From F22 sp963668535 (GTDB taxonomy: Bacteria > Bacteroidota > Bacteroidia > Bacteroidales > Bacteroidaceae): a DNA stretch of 64,000 bases. The notes under the pieces were generated by a model that was given only the letters and a program-made list of their open reading frames with translations, did no database searches and was not told the DNA's origin. The position numbers and the translations under genes were made by a program. Of the stretch, positions 62,686-64,000 are shown piece after piece. Where the stretch lies: the NCBI GenBank assembly GCA_963668535.1, contig OY764867.1:2542001-2606000 (forward strand), in the 5' to 3' direction. Each line of letters begins with the position of its first letter. Within the stretch, counting starts at the first letter, position 1.

Positions 62686-63969
62686 ATGACAACATTAGAA
62701 ATAAGAAACATCGGTCCCATTAAGCACGCTAAGTTTACACTTAATCATGTGAATGTTTTTATTGGGCCACAGAGTAGTGGAAAGAGTACGATTGCTAAGA
62801 TTGTGAGCTTTTGTTCATGGCTAGAGAAAAATTATTTTTTGTGCATACATGATATAAAAGGACAGTATGTCAATTCAAGCGATGTCTTGCTGCGTACTTA
62901 TCACAATATGACTAAAGAATATTTTTCTGAAGATTCATATATCTTGTATGAGAGTGATTCTTGTACATTGTCATTTGGTTATCCAGAGGGATCGGATCAA
63001 TTTACGCATACATTTACTCGCAAAGATACTGTTGCAGAACAAAATGAATGTACCTTATTTCAAAACAGACAAATTTGTTATATCCCAGCAGAGAGGAATT
63101 TTCTTGCTGCCATCAAAACAGAACGGTATACGGATACGCCAAATAGTATTACGGAGTTCATCGAGAAATGGTATACTGCTAAAGAAGAATATGTTGATTC
63201 TGATTTGGATATGCCTTCTGTACATGCTAAATATTATTATGACGCTGAGGCTAACCAAGACAGAATTAAGGTCGATGGCGTGAATATCCAGTTGGCTAGT
63301 GGTTCGTCGGGGTTGCAATCCATTGTGCCACTGCTGGTCTTAGTCGATTACTATTCCTCTATTATTTATGAGAAAGAACGTTCAATATCTCCTCAGTTAA
63401 AACGCTCATTTAAGCAGGGAGTACTTCATCGGGCTCCGGCTGAGATGCAACAGGAGTTATTGGCTTTTATTGATGATCTAAATAGTATTCCAACAACAAA
63501 GGATAGTCTGATTCAAGCATTTTGGGAAAAGCTCTCTCAAGTATTAGGGATAGATGTCACGTATCATTTCACTCGGTTCATTATAGAAGAACCCGAACAG
63601 AACTTATTCCCCAAAACACAGAAGGAACTTATAGTGCAACTCTTGAAAAAATTTCAGAATGGAGGTTATCCACATGATATGATTCTTACGACTCACAGTC
63701 CATATATCCTATTTGCCATTAATAATTGTATGTTTGGTGGATTAGTGAGGGATAAACTAAATGAAGAAGATAAGGCACTCTTGGATCACCAATTGACCTA
63801 TATTCATCCACAACGTGTATCTGTTTATTCTGTGGATAATGGGACGATTACTTTAGTTCAAGGTTGTGATGGATTGATAGATGAAAATTTCCTAGGTCAA
63901 GCTATGCAAGATATTATGGATGAATTTGATATTATGTTGAATTACTATGAACCAGAAAGAGATGCCTAA
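62686..63969 (+). CDS. AAA-family ATPase (AAA_15/OLD-like)
   Basis: A 427-residue ABC-type ATPase. MTTLEIRNIGPIKHAKFTLN is the SMC-like first strand, Walker A is GPQSSGKST (27-35), the signature is LASGSSGLQS, Walker B is FIIEEPEQNLFP and the H-loop is LTTHSPYILF. No TOPRIM or other effector is fused. Such ATPases occur in defence and DNA-repair loci with a partner gene; a frame starting inside its last codons is probably that partner. Nothing here tells which system. It is the first gene after a gene-less 680 bases. Confidence 0.85.
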   Translation: MTTLEIRNIGPIKHAKFTLNHVNVFIGPQSSGKSTIAKIVSFCSWLEKNYFLCIHDIKGQYVNSSDVLLRTYHNMTKEYFSEDSYILYESDSCTLSFGYPEGSDQFTHTFTRKDTVAEQNECTLFQNRQICYIPAERNFLAAIKTERYTDTPNSITEFIEKWYTAKEEYVDSDLDMPSVHAKYYYDAEANQDRIKVDGVNIQLASGSSGLQSIVPLLVLVDYYSSIIYEKERSISPQLKRSFKQGVLHRAPAEMQQELLAFIDDLNSIPTTKDSLIQAFWEKLSQVLGIDVTYHFTRFIIEEPEQNLFPKTQKELIVQLLKKFQNGGYPHDMILTTHSPYILFAINNCMFGGLVRDKLNEEDKALLDHQLTYIHPQRVSVYSVDNGTITLVQGCDGLIDENFLGQAMQDIMDEFDIMLNYYEPERDA

Positions 63970-64000
63970 TCCATTTGAATCTGTCCACACGTATGACACA
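63962..64000 (+). CDS. Start of an unidentified gene, cut by the window edge
   Basis: An ATG at 63962 overlaps the ATPase stop codon by 8 bases and opens MPNPFESVHTYDT to the edge. The overlap suggests a coupled partner of the ATPase. Thirteen codons are too few to identify it. Confidence 0.45.
   Translation, partial: MPNPFESVHTYDT

Overview
The window looks like chromosomal DNA of a Bacteroidales bacterium (Bacteroides/Prevotella-like). The evidence is the many promoters of the Bacteroidetes type (TAnnTTTG at -7, often with TTG or TTTG 19-21 bp upstream), the lack of Shine-Dalgarno sites at most starts, lipoproteins with Bacteroidetes lipoboxes, several OMP_b-brl_3-type outer-membrane proteins, a DUF4924-rfbD-prfC cluster, and a HU / smalltalk / amidase trio. 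Species cannot be fixed from the sequence alone.

Layout. 1-5.0 kb: the 5' part of a lactonase-family lipoprotein, tRNA-Arg(TCT), and two tandem sensor histidine kinases with periplasmic solute-binding domains. 5-20 kb: housekeeping genes (purL, LysE-type exporter, DUF4924, rfbD, prfC, rpsA, rnz, a lipid kinase, gap, guaA). 20-28.4 kb: two small lipoproteins, a 22-bp tandem repeat, an RND efflux operon (adaptor, pump, TolC) with a divergent AraC regulator, and a corrinoid adenosyltransferase. 28.5-41.3 kb: an accessory island. It holds a dead flavin oxidoreductase gene, an AbiL-like pair (AAA ATPase + RloB TOPRIM protein), a HU / smalltalk / amidase trio preceded by a tRNA-like 5' half, a PIN-like protein, and a minus-strand operon read as RADAR (rdrA-rdrB) with AbiH as a third cistron. 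41.6-51.8 kb: three outer-membrane beta-barrel genes behind three copies of one promoter cassette. The first and third share about 700 nearly identical bases and then diverge; the middle one is a recombinant locus. 51.8-58.1 kb: DUF2752 and GYF proteins, a Cys-rich protein with a ferredoxin-nitroreductase, a candidate small RNA, a GH2 glycosidase, a Cu/Zn-type efflux permease and an AraC protein with a heavy-metal-associated domain. 58.1-62 kb: two tandem TPR-type histidine kinases, one of which has lost its ATP-binding boxes. 62-64 kb: a promoter-terminator unit without a gene, and an AAA ATPase coupled to a gene cut by the window edge.

How genes fit together. RdrA (ATPase) and RdrB (adenosine deaminase) are predicted to form an anti-phage RNA- or nucleotide-deaminating system, and AbiH sits where other RADAR loci carry different accessory genes. 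The histidine kinase pair, the HMA-AraC protein and the efflux permease run in one direction with overlaps or short gaps, which suggests a metal-stress circuit. The three OMP promoters and the orphan transcript at 62.35 kb share an upstream motif of about 20 bp at a constant distance from -7, which suggests one regulator. All functional statements are homology or motif inferences by eye; no database search was run.
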